A DNA stretch of 64,000 nt from Thalassovita mangrovi (GTDB lineage: Bacteria > Pseudomonadota > Alphaproteobacteria > Rhodobacterales > Rhodobacteraceae): positions 124,001-188,000 of the forward strand of contig NZ_WWEN01000003.1 in the NCBI RefSeq assembly GCF_009857745.1, given 5' to 3'. Made by a program: the position numbers and the translations under genes. Below, one piece after another: positions 17,060 to 25,842 of the stretch. The first letter of the stretch is position 1; every line of letters begins with the position of its first letter. A model generated the notes under the pieces. The model searched no databases. It had not been told where the DNA came from and worked only from the letters and a program-made list of their open reading frames with translations.

Positions 17060-18498
17060 TATTCCGCCGCCATCCGCCGCGCTTCACTTGCCGCCAGGGG
17101 GAACACCTTGGCCGGGTTCAGCAACCAATCGGGGTCGAACACGTCCTTCACCGCCATCTGGATATCCAGGTCGTCCGGATCGAACTGATCGACCATCAGG
17201 TCGCGCTTTTCGATCCCCACCCCGTGTTCGCCGGTCAGGCAGCCACCCACCTCGACGCAGAGTTTCAGGATGTCGGCGCCGAAGCGTTCGCACAGTTCCA
17301 GGTCACCCGGCTTGTTGGCATCAAACAGGATCAGCGGGTGCATGTTGCCGTCGCCCGCGTGGAACACGTTGCCGACGCCCAGCCCGTATTGCTGGCTCAT
17401 CTCGCCGATCCGGCGCAGCACGTAGGGCAGCTGGTTCACCGGAATGGTGCCGTCGAGGCACATGTAATCGTTGATCTGCCCCATCGCGCCGAAGGCCGAT
17501 TTGCGGCCCAGCCAGATGCGGGCGCTTTCATCGGCATTGGTGCTTTCGCGCAGCTCCACCGGGTTATGCGACCGGGCGATGGCGAGGATCTTGTCGAGCT
17601 GTTCGGCAATCTCCTCCTCGCTGCCTTCGACCTCGACGATCAGCAGGGATTCGCAATCGGGATAACCGGCGCCGGCAAAGGCCTCGGTCGCGCGGATGAC
17701 GGGGCGGTCCATGAATTCGATCGCCACCGGCAAAACGCCCGCCTTGATGATGTCGCTGACGCACTGGCCCGCGACCTCGTTTGAATCGAATCCCATCAGA
17801 ACCGGCCGCGCCCCTTCGGGCTTGTGCAGGATGCGCAAGGTGGCCTCGGTCACCACGCCAAGCTGGCCTTCGGAACCGCAGACGACACCCAAAAGGTCAA
17901 GCCCCCCGGCATCCACATGCGCGCCACCCAGTTCCACCACCGTGCCATCCATCAGCACCATGGTCACGCCCATCAGGTTGTTGGTGGTCACGCCGTATTT
18001 CAGGCAATGAGCGCCGCCCGAATTCATCCCGACATTGCCCGCGATGGCGCAGGCCAGCTGCGAGGACGGATCGGGGGCATAGAAGAAATCGTTTTCTTCC
18101 ACCGCGCCGGTGACGCTTAGGTTGGTGCGCCCGGTCTGGACCCGGATGAAACGGTTTTCGTAATCGGTTTCCAGAACCTCGTTCATCCGCGACACGCCAA
18201 GGATAACGCTGTCGGCGGTGGGCAGCGACCCGCCCGCCAGCGAGGTGCCCGCACCGCGCGGCACCACCGGCACGCCCATGTCGTGGCAGATCTTCATCAC
18301 CGCAGCGACCTCTTCGGTGTTGGCGGGCAGAACGGCGGCCAGCGGCGGGCAGCGATAAGCGGTCAGCGCATCACATTCATAGGCGCGGGTTTCGGCCTCT
18401 TCATGGATCACCGCGTCCGTGGGCAGAACCTGCTGCAGACGTTTCACCAATAGCGATTTGCTGGCCAGAACACTGGCGTTGGGCTGGGGCATGTCCAT
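17059..18498 (-). CDS. glcD: Glycolate oxidase FAD-linked subunit GlcD
   Basis: A 479-residue FAD_binding_4/FAD-oxidase_C protein that oxidises glycolate (or D-lactate) to glyoxylate. The FAD site PVVPRGAGTSLAGGSLP (about 77-93) and IAGNVGMNSGGAHCLKYGVT are seen, along with the C-terminal GNVFHAGDGNMHP and LTGEHGVGIEKR substrate/FAD motifs. The start MDMPQPN at 18498 lies behind AGGAG. It is first in the operon, and its upstream AT-rich gap carries a small inverted repeat. Confidence 0.95.
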   Translation of the reverse strand: MDMPQPNASVLASKSLLVKRLQQVLPTDAVIHEEAETRAYECDALTAYRCPPLAAVLPANTEEVAAVMKICHDMGVPVVPRGAGTSLAGGSLPTADSVILGVSRMNEVLETDYENRFIRVQTGRTNLSVTGAVEENDFFYAPDPSSQLACAIAGNVGMNSGGAHCLKYGVTTNNLMGVTMVLMDGTVVELGGAHVDAGGLDLLGVVCGSEGQLGVVTEATLRILHKPEGARPVLMGFDSNEVAGQCVSDIIKAGVLPVAIEFMDRPVIRATEAFAGAGYPDCESLLIVEVEGSEEEIAEQLDKILAIARSHNPVELRESTNADESARIWLGRKSAFGAMGQINDYMCLDGTIPVNQLPYVLRRIGEMSQQYGLGVGNVFHAGDGNMHPLILFDANKPGDLELCERFGADILKLCVEVGGCLTGEHGVGIEKRDLMVDQFDPDDLDIQMAVKDVFDPDWLLNPAKVFPLAASEARRMAAE

Positions 18499-18514
18499 GG
18501 GGGGCTCTCCTGGC

Positions 18515-18539
18515 AATTGGTAAAATAATATAACCAAAA
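18515..18539. promoter_or_regulatory. Candidate operator/promoter of glcDEF
   Basis: TTGGT and ACCAA half-sites flank an 11-bp AT-only spacer in the 120-bp divergent gap between glcD and the CopD-like gene. TGGT/ACCA half-sites are typical for FadR-subfamily GntR regulators such as GlcC, but their usual spacing is 3 bp, so this match is weak. Confidence 0.3.
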
Positions 18540-18617
18540 CGGCGGATGCCGCAATTCTTTTCCGCAGCCCTGTCCGCGGCCCTTGCCTAAAGGGGGCGGC
18601 GCGGGCAGTAAAGGGCC

Positions 18618-19028
18618 ATGGATTGGGTCAAGATCATTCACATTCTTTGCGTCATGGGCTGGATGACCAGCATCTTCGCCGTGCCGCGCGCGCTGATCTA
18701 CTGGAAGCGCGAATATGACAGGCTGGGCGAATTCGGCCCCCTTGGAGACCTGACGATTCGGCTTTACCGCTTTTCCGCCGGGCTGGCGGTGATCGCGCTG
18801 ATCACCGGGCTGTGGCTGGCCTGGGGCTTGGATTTCCCCGCCTGGGTCTGGCTGAAGCTCGCCCTGGTGGCAGCGCTGGCGGCGCATTACGTCTGGACCG
18901 GCAAGCTGGTCATGGCGGCGCGCAAGGGCGTGTTCCGCGAAAGCGACCTGTTCCTGCGCATCTTCAACGAAGTCAGCGTTTTCGGCGCCATCGCGATCCT
19001 TTGGGTCGTGGTGGTGAAACCGTTCTGA
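18618..19028 (+). CDS. CopD/HemJ-like four-helix membrane protein
   Basis: A 136-residue membrane protein with four hydrophobic helices. The N-terminal KIIHILCVMGWMTSIFAVPR has the conserved His and Trp-Met pattern shared by CopD-domain and HemJ (UPF0093) proteins. HemJ converts protoporphyrinogen IX to protoporphyrin IX, while CopD proteins import copper; the sequence alone does not separate the two. Three bases separate it from the DUF599 gene, so they form an operon. AAAGGG lies close to the ATG. Confidence 0.7.
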   Translation: MDWVKIIHILCVMGWMTSIFAVPRALIYWKREYDRLGEFGPLGDLTIRLYRFSAGLAVIALITGLWLAWGLDFPAWVWLKLALVAALAAHYVWTGKLVMAARKGVFRESDLFLRIFNEVSVFGAIAILWVVVVKPF

Positions 19029-19031
19029 GCC

Positions 19032-19751
19032 ATGGCGATCACCGACCACCTGGCCCTGTTCGCCCCGCTGGATTTCGCCGCCGTCGGGCTGTTGTTCCTG
19101 ACCTGGCTGGTGATCGGCTGGCTGATCCAGCATCCGGGCCGCAAGAAACCGTCGGTGTCGATCCTGATGGCACAATACCGGCGCGAATGGATGCGCCAGA
19201 TGGTCACCCGGCAGCCGCGCATCTTCGATTCCCATACCCTGTCGACCCTGCGCCAAAGCACCTCGTTCTTTGCCTCTGCCTCGCTGATCGCCATCGGCGG
19301 GGCGCTGGCGGCGATCGGCAATGCCAGCCAGCTCGCCACCGTGGCCCAGGACCTGACGCTCAGCGCCGATCCCAGGATGGTCTGGGAAGTCAAACTGCTG
19401 ATCACCCTGCTGCTGCTGACCGCCGCCTTCCTGAAATTCGTCTGGTCGCACCGGCTGTTCGGCTATTGCGCGGTGCTGATGGGGGCGGTGCCCAACGATC
19501 CCGAAGACCCGGTCGCCATGCCGCGCGCGTTAAAGGCGGCAGAGATCAACATCACCGCCGCGCGCAGCTACAACCAGGGCCTGCGGGCGATCTATTTCGC
19601 GCTGGCCAGCACTGCCTGGCTGCTTGGCGCGATACCGCTGATCGTCGCCACCCTGGTGACCTTCGCGATCCTGTGGCGGCGCGAATTCGCGTCGATGTCG
19701 CGCTCGGTCCTGGTGGGCAATGAGGACGGCATGGGGCACACGCCATCGTGA
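19032..19751 (+). CDS. DUF599 membrane protein
   Basis: A 239-residue protein with four membrane segments (about 15-33, 81-101, 125-145, 190-212). The family pattern is visible in YRREWMRQMVTRQPRIFDS, SFFASASLIAIGG and ARSYNQGLRAIYFALAS. Its biochemical function is not established. It follows the CopD-like gene by three bases and is probably cotranscribed. Confidence 0.8.
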   Translation: MAITDHLALFAPLDFAAVGLLFLTWLVIGWLIQHPGRKKPSVSILMAQYRREWMRQMVTRQPRIFDSHTLSTLRQSTSFFASASLIAIGGALAAIGNASQLATVAQDLTLSADPRMVWEVKLLITLLLLTAAFLKFVWSHRLFGYCAVLMGAVPNDPEDPVAMPRALKAAEINITAARSYNQGLRAIYFALASTAWLLGAIPLIVATLVTFAILWRREFASMSRSVLVGNEDGMGHTPS

Positions 19752-19786
19752 CCGCGCCGCGCCCGTCCGGATGCTAAGCTGACCGC

Positions 19787-20149
19787 ATGAAACGCATCCT
19801 GTTTCCCCTGTTCTGCATCGCCTTGTCCGCCGGCCCCGTGCTGGCCGATGACCCGCAGATCGTCGCGGTCGAAGCGGCGCGCGCGGGCATGGGGTGGCGC
19901 ATCGACGTCACGCTGAGCCACCCCGATACCGGCTGGGATCATTACGCCGACGGCTGGGAGGTTCTGGATGAGAATGGCAACCGGCTGGGCATCCGCAAGC
20001 TGATGCATCCGCATGTGACCGAACAGCCCTTCACCCGGTCGCTGTTCGACGTGATGGTGCCCGACGGCACCCGCGAAGTGTATATCCGGGCCCGCTGTTC
20101 GGTATCAGGCTGGGGCAAGGACATGGTCGCGGTGCGGCTGGAACACTAG
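19787..20149 (+). CDS. Small exported protein, unknown
   Basis: A 120-residue protein with a clear signal peptide (MKRILFPLFCIALSAGPVLADD, cleavage near residue 20-21) and a compact periplasmic part. WRIDVTLSHPDTGWDHYADGWEV, HPHVTEQPF and VYIRARCSVSGWGKDM are the most conserved-looking stretches and suggest an Ig-like beta sandwich. I do not know a function. It lies 35 bases after the DUF599 gene and may belong to that operon. Confidence 0.7.
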   Translation: MKRILFPLFCIALSAGPVLADDPQIVAVEAARAGMGWRIDVTLSHPDTGWDHYADGWEVLDENGNRLGIRKLMHPHVTEQPFTRSLFDVMVPDGTREVYIRARCSVSGWGKDMVAVRLEH

Positions 20150-20153
20150 CGGC

Positions 20154-22202
20154 TCAGCGCCGGCCCTCGCGCAGCCAGGCGGCCAGGATCAGCCCCAGCG
20201 TCAGGATCAGCACCAGCCAGGGCGGCAGCAGCGGAATGCGGGTGACCGACCGGGTTTCGGACGCTTCGCGCGGGGTGATGCCGATCCACCCGCGCCCCGA
20301 GGCGGGACGGCCCGCGCGCACGTCGCGGATGCGCGGCACCCCGTCCGACAGATTCAGCACCCCGCCGCGCAGCGGATCGATCACCGGGCGCAGCACATCG
20401 CCCGTGGCGATAGTGGCCTCAAATTCGCGCGGCGCCGCCGGGCCCAGCCCGATCACCGTTTCGGCCTCGCCCTGTTTCAAACGATACAGCCCGATCTCGG
20501 CGCCCTTGTATTTCGCTTCGAACTGCCCCGGCGCGACCTGCCGCATCTCGAGCGTCACCGTGTCACCCGAGGGCGAGGTGACCTCGACCGGGCCGACGGT
20601 TTCTTCCAGCGTGCGGCGCAGGATGCGCATGTCCTGCCCGACGGCCGAGGCGGTCAGCACCTCTTCTTCCAGCGCCGGTTCCTTCATCATCCAATGGGCC
20701 AGCCGCCGCAGCAGTTCCAGCTGCGGCCCGCCGCCCTCGAACCCCCGCGCCCAGAGCCAGGCCTGATCCGACGCCAACAGCGCGATCCGCCCCTCGCCGA
20801 CCCGGTTCAGGATCAACAGCGGCGCGTCTTCGGCACCGCTCATCACCACGGTGCCTTCCTGCGGCTCGACCTCGATCTGGCGCAGCCAGCGGCCCCAATC
20901 GCCCTGCCATTCGCCATGCAGCCCGGCGGTGACCGGGTGGCGTTCGCCCAGATCGGTGACCTCGGGGCGGTAGCCGCGTTCGATCACGCGCGCGGTGGGC
21001 CGCGCCGGCACCACCGTGGCAAGCGGCGAGCGGAACAGCGACGCGGCGCTGGCGAAATCGGGCCCGGCGGCGATCAGAACCGCGCCGCCGTCGCGCACGT
21101 AGCGGGCGACGTTTTCCAGGTAGAGCGACGGCAGGATGCCGCGCCGCTGGTAGCGATCGAAGATGATCAGGTCGAAATCGTCGATCTTTTCGAGGAACAG
21201 TTCGCGGGTCGGAAAGGCGATCAGCGACAGTTCCGCCACCGGCACGCCGTCCTGTTTTTCCGGCGGCCGCAGGATGGTGAAATGCACCAGGTCGACCGAA
21301 CTGTCGGATTTCAGCAGGTTGCGCCAGGTGCGCCCGCCGGGATGCGGTTCGCCCGACACCAGCAGCACCCGCAAGCGGTCGCGCACGCCGTTGATCTGCA
21401 CCAGCGCGGAATTGTTGCGATCGGTCAGTTCGCCCTCAATCGCGGGGGTCGAAATCTGGATCACGTTGCGGCCGCCATGCGGCAGGGTGATCGGCAATTC
21501 GAAACTGGCCCCCAGCGGCACCATCACCCGGGTCGGGTCCTGCCCGTCCAGCGCGATTTCAAGCGGCACCTCGAAGAGGCCGGGCGGGGCGTTGCCGGTA
21601 TCCTCAATGCGGAATTTCAGCGTGACCGGTTCGCCCAGGATGCCAAAGGCCGGGGCGGCATCGACCACCAGCCTGCGGTCCCAATCCTCGGGCCGGCCGC
21701 TCAGCAGCAGGTGCATCGGCGCGGGCAGGTCGGGCAGCCGGTCCAGATCGTGCACCCGCCCGTCGCTGATCGCGACGATCCCGGCGATCCGGCCGCGCGG
21801 TTCCTGCGCCAAGGCCTCGTTCAGCGCGCCCAGCAGCAGGGTCCCGGCATTGTCCGGCCCGTCGCCGACCTCGACCCGGCGCACCTCGGTATTCGGGCGG
21901 GCGGTCAGCCGCGCCTCCAGCGCGTCGGCGGCGGCACGGCTTTGCGCGGCGCGGTCGGACAGGTTTTGACTGGCGGACTTGTCTTCCAGCAGCAGCACGA
22001 TATCGCTCAGGCTATCGCGCTCTTCCTGCCGCAGGGACGGGCCGGTCAGCGCAGCGACGATCACCACGCCCGCCAGCAGCCGCAAGGCCCAGCCCGCCAG
22101 ACCCCGCCAATAGGCCAGCCAGACCGCCACCAGCACCACCGCCCCCAGCACGGCCAGAACCGGCCAGGGCAGCAGCGGATCGAATGTGATTTCCCCGGTC
22201 AT
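20154..22202 (-). CDS. Membrane protein with GATase-like/vWA-like domain
   Basis: A 682-residue protein with two N-terminal membrane helices (about 12-32, 35-52) and one C-terminal helix (about 655-675). A vWA-like part (IVLLLEDKSASQNLSDRAAQSRAAADAL) follows, then a class I glutamine amidotransferase-like fold (FDLIIFDRYQRRGILPSLYLENVARYVRDGGAVLIAAGPDF). The GATase catalytic Cys is not seen, so this is a structural domain. Most of the protein would face the periplasm. Its ATG overlaps the stop of the BatA/DUF4159 gene. It is the last gene of the MoxR operon. Confidence 0.75.
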   Translation of the reverse strand: MTGEITFDPLLPWPVLAVLGAVVLVAVWLAYWRGLAGWALRLLAGVVIVAALTGPSLRQEERDSLSDIVLLLEDKSASQNLSDRAAQSRAAADALEARLTARPNTEVRRVEVGDGPDNAGTLLLGALNEALAQEPRGRIAGIVAISDGRVHDLDRLPDLPAPMHLLLSGRPEDWDRRLVVDAAPAFGILGEPVTLKFRIEDTGNAPPGLFEVPLEIALDGQDPTRVMVPLGASFELPITLPHGGRNVIQISTPAIEGELTDRNNSALVQINGVRDRLRVLLVSGEPHPGGRTWRNLLKSDSSVDLVHFTILRPPEKQDGVPVAELSLIAFPTRELFLEKIDDFDLIIFDRYQRRGILPSLYLENVARYVRDGGAVLIAAGPDFASAASLFRSPLATVVPARPTARVIERGYRPEVTDLGERHPVTAGLHGEWQGDWGRWLRQIEVEPQEGTVVMSGAEDAPLLILNRVGEGRIALLASDQAWLWARGFEGGGPQLELLRRLAHWMMKEPALEEEVLTASAVGQDMRILRRTLEETVGPVEVTSPSGDTVTLEMRQVAPGQFEAKYKGAEIGLYRLKQGEAETVIGLGPAAPREFEATIATGDVLRPVIDPLRGGVLNLSDGVPRIRDVRAGRPASGRGWIGITPREASETRSVTRIPLLPPWLVLILTLGLILAAWLREGRR

Positions 22203-24967
22203 TGGCCCAACCTGTCAAGCAGCGCAGGCACATGGACCTGATCGGATTTGTAATTACCGGTCAGCACATGCATGACCAGGTTGACGCCGAAGCGATAGGC
22301 CAGTTCGCGCTGCCGTTCGCCGGAAAAGCCGCGCCCGACCGGGAAAAGCGGATTGCCCTCATCGTCGGTGGCCCAGGCCGCGGCCCAGTCGTTGCCGCCG
22401 ATCACCACCGGCGTCACCCCGTCGTTGAGGTTGCGGAACGGCATGCCCTCGATCTTTTCGGCATCGGGCGGCGATGCTTCGACCCAGATGTCGCGGCCCG
22501 AAAACCGGCCAGGGAAATCCTGCAGCAGGTAGAAGGTGCGGGTCAGCACGTGATCGCCCGGCAAGGGTTCCAGCGGCGGGATCGCCAAAGGTTCGGCCAG
22601 TTGCCGCAGCTTGCGCCCGTTCGGGCTGGCCGCGCCAAAGCCCGCGATATCGGCATCGCGTGTGTCGAACAGGATCATCCCGCCGGTGCGCAGATAGGTG
22701 TTCAGTTTCTCATAGGCCGCGGCAGACGGCATCGGCTGATCCCCGGTGATCGGCCAGTAGAGCAGCGGGAAGAACGCCAATTCGTCGCGTTCCAGATCGA
22801 CGCCCATCGGCGGGTTCGGTTCGACCGAGGTGCGGAAGAACAGCGTGTCGGACAGGCCCAGCATCCCGGCACGGGAGACATCGTCGACCGCGCGGTTGCC
22901 GGTGATGACATAGGCCAGCACCACCTCGGCGGTGGCGTTCAGCGCGAATTGATCGTCCTGCGCCCGCGCCTGGTAGGGCGTCAGGGACACGAGGCACAGC
23001 ACCACGCCCAGGGCCGCCTGCCGTCCGCGCAGCGACAGCCGCCCCGACAACGCCAGCGCGGCCACCACATCAGCCAGCAGGATCAACAGCGCCAGCGCCA
23101 GAAGATACCCCGCCAGCGGCACCTGTTCGGGTCGGTCCAGTCCCGCCACGGCGACCGAGGCGGGCCAGGTCGCGGCGATCAACTCGCGGCCGGGTGTCAT
23201 CACGTTGCGCGCCAGTCGGCGGGTTTCGCCCTCGTAAAGACCGGGGCGCAGATCGGGGCCCAGCGGCGCCTCCACCAAATCCTCACCCGCCACCCCGGCA
23301 AGGTTAGCGGCGTCCTGCATCCGGCCGAACCCGTCGAGGACGCGCAGCGGCTGCCACACCGATCCGGCCAGGTCCGCGGCTTCGGGCTGCCCGGTGACGG
23401 ACGAAACCGCCAGACGGTCCAGCATCCGCACGAACAGCCCCGACAGCGGCAGGGTCGACCATTCGGCATTGGCGGACACATGGAACAGAACCACCCGTCC
23501 CTGCCCCAGCGATTTGGCGGTCACCAGCGGCGTGCCGTCGGTCAGTTCGGCGATCACCCGTTCGGCCAGCGACGGATCGGGCTGCGCCATCACCTGCGAC
23601 GACACGGTGACGTCTTCGGGAATCGGCAGGCCGTAGAAGGGGCTTGTTTCGGCAAAGGGTGCCAGTGCCTTGGGTTCGCCCCAGCTCATCGCGCCGCCGA
23701 CGCTGCGCCCTCCGGCGCGCAGCCGCACCGGCATCAGCGGGTGTTCGGCGCTACGGCTCAGATCGCTGGCGGCCAGGCGCGGCCCGGCGAAGCGCAGCAG
23801 CATGCCGCCCGCCTCGACCCAGTCCTGCAGCGCCCGTTCCTCGGCGGCGGGCAGGCCCGCGACATCGGCCAGAACAATCACGTCCGGATTGGCGGGCAGG
23901 ATATCGGTCAGCGCCCCGTGCAGCAGGTCGGCGGAGGGTTCCAGCGCCTGTTGCAGGTAATGCAGCGGCGACAACAGCTCCAGCCCCTCGCGGTCGTCGC
24001 GCAGGGTGATCAGCGCCACTTCGCGGCGGCGCAGGCTGTCGTCGCTCAGCGCCACGGCGCCGGCGCTGCGCTGGCCCGCGATGTCGAAGCGGCTGACCCG
24101 CGCGCGCAGCTCGGCGGGCAGCGACAAGCGCGCCTCGCCACTTACCGCCCCGGCCTCGATCCGCAGCGGCAGGGTGGCCAGCACCCGCTCGGTCCCCGCC
24201 GGGTCGCGGCCATGGGCGCGCAGGTCCAGCGTCAGGTCGGATTGCGCCCGGCTGCGGGCGGCGGTCAGGACGATTTCGCCATCCTCGAAGGCGGGCGGCA
24301 GCAGCGCCACCGCGCCGCGCCCGTCCTCGAACACCTGCACCCGCCCGCGCTGCGCCAACGTATCGACCAGCCGGTCATGCCCGGCGAAATCCAACCCATC
24401 GGACATCCACACCGTGTCGAAATCGCCCGCGATGCCCTGTGTCAGCTCCAGCGCCTTGTCCGCCATCGCCCCGGTGGGTTCCCACGGCGCCGGTTGCAGC
24501 CCGGCCAGAAGCGGGCGCAGATTGCCTGCGGGCTGGAACAGCGGCGGCTGGGGATCGGTCAGGGTCAGCAAAGCGGCGGTGCGGCCGTCGCGATCGGCCT
24601 CGGCCAAGACCCGGTCGGCCAGCTCCACCCGCGCATCCCAGTCGCGCGCGCCCGCCCAGCCGCCATCCAACACCAGCAGCAACGGCCCGGATCGCGCCTG
24701 TTCGCCGCCTTCGGGGTTCAGCACCGGACCGGCCAGCCCGACGATCACCGCCGCCGCCGCCAGCATCCGCATCAGGATCAGCCACCAGGGCGTCTTGTCG
24801 GTGACGCTGTCATCATCCTTCAACCCCAGCAGCAGCACCACGCCGGGAAAGCGGCGGCGCAAAGGCGCAGGCGGCACCGCGCGCAGCAGCAGCCACAGGA
24901 CCGGCAGCAGCACCAGCGCCCATAACAGGTAGGGCGCGGCGAAGCCGATCTGCGCCAGCCAGCCCAT
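22199..24967 (-). CDS. BatA-type and DUF4159-domain membrane protein
   Basis: A 922-residue protein. The N-terminus MGWLAQIGFAAPYLLWALVLLPVLWLLLR with PLRRRFPGVVLL is the BatA (aerotolerance regulator) N-terminal module with two helices. A vWA-like segment follows (PLLLVLDGGWAGARDWDARVELADRVL), then helices near residues 640-690. The C-terminal 200 residues (YVITGNRAVDDVSRAGMLGLSDTL...RFGVNLVMHVLTGNYKSDQVHVPALL) are DUF4159. The start at 24967 overlaps the DUF58 stop as TGATG. It partners MoxR and DUF58 in a membrane-protein assembly or stress system of unproven role. Confidence 0.85.
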   Translation of the reverse strand: MGWLAQIGFAAPYLLWALVLLPVLWLLLRAVPPAPLRRRFPGVVLLLGLKDDDSVTDKTPWWLILMRMLAAAAVIVGLAGPVLNPEGGEQARSGPLLLVLDGGWAGARDWDARVELADRVLAEADRDGRTAALLTLTDPQPPLFQPAGNLRPLLAGLQPAPWEPTGAMADKALELTQGIAGDFDTVWMSDGLDFAGHDRLVDTLAQRGRVQVFEDGRGAVALLPPAFEDGEIVLTAARSRAQSDLTLDLRAHGRDPAGTERVLATLPLRIEAGAVSGEARLSLPAELRARVSRFDIAGQRSAGAVALSDDSLRRREVALITLRDDREGLELLSPLHYLQQALEPSADLLHGALTDILPANPDVIVLADVAGLPAAEERALQDWVEAGGMLLRFAGPRLAASDLSRSAEHPLMPVRLRAGGRSVGGAMSWGEPKALAPFAETSPFYGLPIPEDVTVSSQVMAQPDPSLAERVIAELTDGTPLVTAKSLGQGRVVLFHVSANAEWSTLPLSGLFVRMLDRLAVSSVTGQPEAADLAGSVWQPLRVLDGFGRMQDAANLAGVAGEDLVEAPLGPDLRPGLYEGETRRLARNVMTPGRELIAATWPASVAVAGLDRPEQVPLAGYLLALALLILLADVVAALALSGRLSLRGRQAALGVVLCLVSLTPYQARAQDDQFALNATAEVVLAYVITGNRAVDDVSRAGMLGLSDTLFFRTSVEPNPPMGVDLERDELAFFPLLYWPITGDQPMPSAAAYEKLNTYLRTGGMILFDTRDADIAGFGAASPNGRKLRQLAEPLAIPPLEPLPGDHVLTRTFYLLQDFPGRFSGRDIWVEASPPDAEKIEGMPFRNLNDGVTPVVIGGNDWAAAWATDDEGNPLFPVGRGFSGERQRELAYRFGVNLVMHVLTGNYKSDQVHVPALLDRLGQ

Positions 24968-25842
24968 CACGCGGTGCCCCGGTTCAGCGCCTGCCACAGC
25001 CAGAGCAGCGCCACCTGCGCGCTGTCGCTGGTGTGATGGGTGTGGAATTGCCATCCGGTGGCGGTGCACAGATCGGCCAGCGCGGCCTTGCGCCGTTCCA
25101 GCCGCTTCAGATAGCGGTCGCGCAATTCGCCCGCCTTCAGCGTCTCATGGGAAACCGTGCCGCCGATGCTTTCGAAAATGGTGCGGCCCTGGAACGGAAA
25201 CGCCTCCTCGGACGGGTCGAGGATTTGCAACAGGATGCCGCGCACGCCGCGATCGGCGGCCTTGGTCAGCGCCTCGCGCACCGCGTCGAGATCGCCCATG
25301 AAATCGGACAGGAAAACGGCCCGCGCCTGCGGGATCATCGCGCGGGCTTCGGGCACGCCGTAATCGGCATCGTCGTCCTGGGCAAAGATTTCGGCCAGCC
25401 GCAGGATTTGGTTGTTGCCCCGGCGCGGCGGCAGCAAGGTGCCGGTCAGCCCGACCCGTTCGCCCCCCCGCACCAGCAGGATCGCCACCGCCAGCGCCAG
25501 CAGCCGCGCGCGGTCGGCCTTTTCCGGCAGGTTCTTGTTCGAGGTGAACCGCATCGAGGCCGCCTGATCGACCCAGAGCATCACGCTTTGCGCGATCTGC
25601 CATTCGCGTTCGCGCACGAATTGAGTATCGCCGCGCGCCGAGCGCCGCCAATCGATCATCCGGCGCGAATCGCCCGGCTGCACCGGCCGGTATTGCCAGA
25701 AATCATCGCCCATCCCGGACCGCCGCCGCCCGTGTTCGCCCAGCAGCATGTTCCCGGCCAGATGTTCGGCCCGGGCCAGCAGGGGCGGCAGCAGCGCGGC
25801 CTGTTCTTCGGCCCGCGCCCGGAGGGGCGTTAAGGGTGTCAA
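24967..25842 (-). CDS. DUF58-domain protein, TTG start
   Basis: A 291-residue protein with the DUF58 signature GMGDDFWQYRPVQPGDSRRMIDWRRSARGDTQFVREREW (about 43-81), followed by a vWA-like domain with a degenerate MIDAS (VMLWVDQAASM). DUF58 proteins are regular partners of MoxR ATPases. No ATG fits; a TTG at 25842 overlaps the MoxR stop as TTGA, which indicates translational coupling. The next ATG would remove conserved sequence. Confidence 0.85.
   Translation of the reverse strand: MTPLTPLRARAEEQAALLPPLLARAEHLAGNMLLGEHGRRRSGMGDDFWQYRPVQPGDSRRMIDWRRSARGDTQFVREREWQIAQSVMLWVDQAASMRFTSNKNLPEKADRARLLALAVAILLVRGGERVGLTGTLLPPRRGNNQILRLAEIFAQDDDADYGVPEARAMIPQARAVFLSDFMGDLDAVREALTKAADRGVRGILLQILDPSEEAFPFQGRTIFESIGGTVSHETLKAGELRDRYLKRLERRKAALADLCTATGWQFHTHHTSDSAQVALLWLWQALNRGTA

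Noticed and set aside
14552-17188. Long plus-strand frame over glcE and glcF
   Set aside because: Shadow of the glc genes on the other strand with no domain and no binding site.
22202-24925. 907-codon plus frame over BatA/DUF4159
   Set aside because: Antisense shadow; Gln/Arg/His-rich with no recognisable domain.
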